Positions 7,147 through 7,932 of a stretch of 7,932 bases of DNA are shown piece by piece. Position numbers and translations under genes: made by a program. The notes beneath the pieces were generated by a model. It was not told where the DNA came from and ran no database searches. It was given only the letters and a program-made list of their open reading frames with translations. The DNA comes from Marinosulfonomonas sp. GTDB lineage: Bacteria > Pseudomonadota > Alphaproteobacteria > Rhodobacterales > Rhodobacteraceae. The stretch spans positions 1 to 7,932 of the forward strand of contig JAHRVD010000313.1 of assembly GCA_019090845.1 (NCBI GenBank), read 5' to 3'. Each line of letters opens with the position of its first letter. Position 1 is the first letter of the stretch.

Positions 7147-7184
7147 GCGGTCGTTGTCGTCGTGGACGCCAAGGACCGCTTTTT
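7147..7184 (+). terminator. Strong Rho-independent terminator-like hairpin with T tract
   Basis: The arms 7147-7161 and 7165-7179 pair at 13 of 15 positions, the exceptions being a G·G at 7153/7173 and a T·C at 7157/7169. A GTG triloop closes it and TTTTT (7180-7184) follows. The outer six pairs are GCGGTC with GACCGC. The T tract is only on the plus-strand side, so it would stop plus-strand transcripts. It lies 241 bases beyond the pump stop codon, so it could end the efflux operon with a long 3' tail, or have belonged to a small gene now unrecognisable. Confidence 0.75.
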
Positions 7185-7195
7185 CCCGCGTTGTG

Positions 7196-7268
7196 GACCT
7201 TGATGCAGATTGCGGCGAAAGTCCGGATTGAGCCCAAACTGTCGAATGCTGCGTGATGCATCAAGGTC
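7196..7268. repeat. Perfect 12-bp inverted repeat enclosing 49 bases
   Basis: GACCTTGATGCA (7196-7207) is the exact reverse complement of TGCATCAAGGTC (7257-7268). Just inside, after a 3x3 mismatch, 7211-7217 and 7247-7253 can pair again with several G·U pairs, so an RNA copy could fold into a long stem with a loop of about 29 bases. There is no T tract after it, and no reading frame inside. It might be a small non-autonomous element, the ends of a decayed insertion, or a structured RNA. The sequence alone does not decide. Confidence 0.6.
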
Positions 7269-7365
7269 TGCTTCGAAGCTTAGCCTACTGAACTATTGCG
7301 CTGGTCTGCCAGAAAAGCCGGACCGATGGGGTGTGCCGTGCTTGATCCACCGAAGTTTGAGAAGG

Positions 7366-7932
7366 TCACAGTGGTAAAGGCTTTGTATCTAACATATCGG
7401 GATCATTTATTTTTCGCAGCGCCCAAGCCGTGCATTTGGGTGCAAGCTTTTGCCAGTCACCACCTAAGCCTCGATCAATCGCAATCTGAATAGCACAGGC
7501 TAGCACCAGAGCAGTGAAGTCCATGTTCTCGACCGGCTTCCAGCGCGTCTCCAACCATTTCAGTGTATTAAGCGCTCTGTGTTCTTCGTAGTGCATGATT
7601 GGTTCCGATTGGTGCCCGTCCTGTCGAGAAGTCTCCCGCAGCCAAACAGCAACCCCATCAAGGAACCCGCAAGTTATGTGCCGTAAGTATCTTGCTTCGT
7701 GAGATTCTTTGGAAAACCAGCGTGCATTCCCGGTGATTTCGTCGAGGTATGAGCAGATATCCCTGGTGTCAGCCAACTGCACGTCACCATCGATAAATAC
7801 AGGCACCCTAGCAAGCGGCGTCACATCAAAATACGACGTTGCCTTGTCGCGAGTCTTTGCCTCGATTTCCTCCACTTGATCAATAAGACCACTCTTTCTC
7901 ACCGCCACACGGGCAACCCGTGCGTAAGGAGA
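7366..7932 (-). CDS. Glutathione S-transferase family protein (extreme N-terminus outside window)
   Basis: The frame is open to the right edge. It shows 188 residues, starting S-P-Y-A-R-V-A-R-V-A-V, the usual beginning of the first GST helix, so only about 8-10 N-terminal residues are missing. The GTG at 7906-7908 lies inside that helix and is not the real start. The thioredoxin-like N-domain includes the cis-proline V-P-V-F-I-D-G and the glutathione-site segment L-A-D-T-R-D-I-C-S-Y-L-D-E, where the usual Ser of (E/D)-S is Thr. The helical C-domain ends with A-L-V-L-A-C-A-I-Q-I-A-I-D-R and a W-x-x-L-x-P-K-x-x-A-W motif. The layout resembles the YibF-like group of bacterial GSTs. These soluble enzymes conjugate or bind glutathione in detoxification. 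The Asp usual in the helix-6 N-cap appears replaced by Ala, so activity is uncertain. It runs convergent with the efflux operon, and no terminator is obvious after its stop. Confidence 0.88.
   Translation of the reverse strand, partial: SPYARVARVAVRKSGLIDQVEEIEAKTRDKATSYFDVTPLARVPVFIDGDVQLADTRDICSYLDEITGNARWFSKESHEARYLRHITCGFLDGVAVWLRETSRQDGHQSEPIMHYEEHRALNTLKWLETRWKPVENMDFTALVLACAIQIAIDRGLGGDWQKLAPKCTAWALRKINDPDMLDTKPLPL

Larger units (their letters stand above)
6906..7365. other. Gene-poor region between convergent efflux operon and GST gene
   Basis: These 460 bases have no reading frame I can call with confidence. A plus-strand frame at 6926-7144 (72 residues, TTG start, no ribosome site) ends 2 bases before a strong hairpin terminator. 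On the opposite strand a frame at 6880-7140 contains a G-A-H-R-S-D-E-V-A-F-V-L-G string that faintly recalls the C-terminus of type B carboxylesterases. Either could be the remnant of a lost gene, or neither is coding. The region also holds the terminator-like hairpin at 7147-7184 and a 12-bp inverted repeat at 7196-7268, described separately. Confidence 0.5.

Noticed and set aside
7296..7493. 65-codon plus-strand frame overlapping the 3' end of the GST gene
   Set aside because: Antisense to a recognisable GST C-domain and without a ribosome site or motifs.
1..7932. CRISPR array, tRNA or rRNA genes
   Set aside because: No regularly spaced direct repeats and no tRNA- or rRNA-like sequence were seen on reading either strand.

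Overview
The window looks like part of an alphaproteobacterial chromosome, most likely Rhodobacterales (Roseobacter-like). This is inferred from moderate-to-high GC coding sequence in the central operon, the style of the RND efflux proteins and the TetR, and an IS6-type transposase end. It is not proven by any marker gene. By eye, the central operon is clearly richer in GC than the two flanks, which look like accessory or shuffled DNA.

Left flank (1-1445): the last 30 codons of an IS6-family-like transposase run in from the left edge and stop at 95. They are followed by a short hairpin and about 290 bases without a convincing gene. A minus-strand gene (390-1082, GTG start with a good Shine-Dalgarno) encodes a small exported protein with six cysteines in its mature part. 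Between its start and the operon lies a 363-base divergent intergenic region. Its right end carries a perfect 8+8 bp inverted repeat with a 4-base spacer (1410-1429), placed where an operator for the operon's TetR would be expected.

Centre (1446-6905): four plus-strand genes, each overlapping the next by an ATGA. They encode a four-helix membrane protein of unknown function (1446-1856), a TetR-family repressor (1853-2461), an RND periplasmic adaptor (2458-3816) and an RND inner-membrane pump of AcrB type (3813-6905). The tight coupling suggests a self-regulated efflux unit: TetR probably senses a compound, releases the operator, and adaptor plus pump export it through an outer-membrane channel encoded elsewhere. 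The role of the four-helix protein is unknown; it is the least understood member. The pump keeps the two aspartates of the proton relay, but the AcrB Lys940 position is Asn.

Right flank (6906-7932): 460 bases without a confident gene. They contain a strong terminator-like hairpin with a T tract (7147-7184) and a separate perfect 12-bp inverted repeat (7196-7268). A minus-strand glutathione S-transferase gene then runs off the right edge, missing only its extreme N-terminus. Its orientation is convergent with the efflux operon.

Nothing here is clearly a new system. The best leads are the uncharacterised membrane protein locked into a TetR-RND operon, the six-cysteine exported protein, and the inverted-repeat structures in the right intergenic region.
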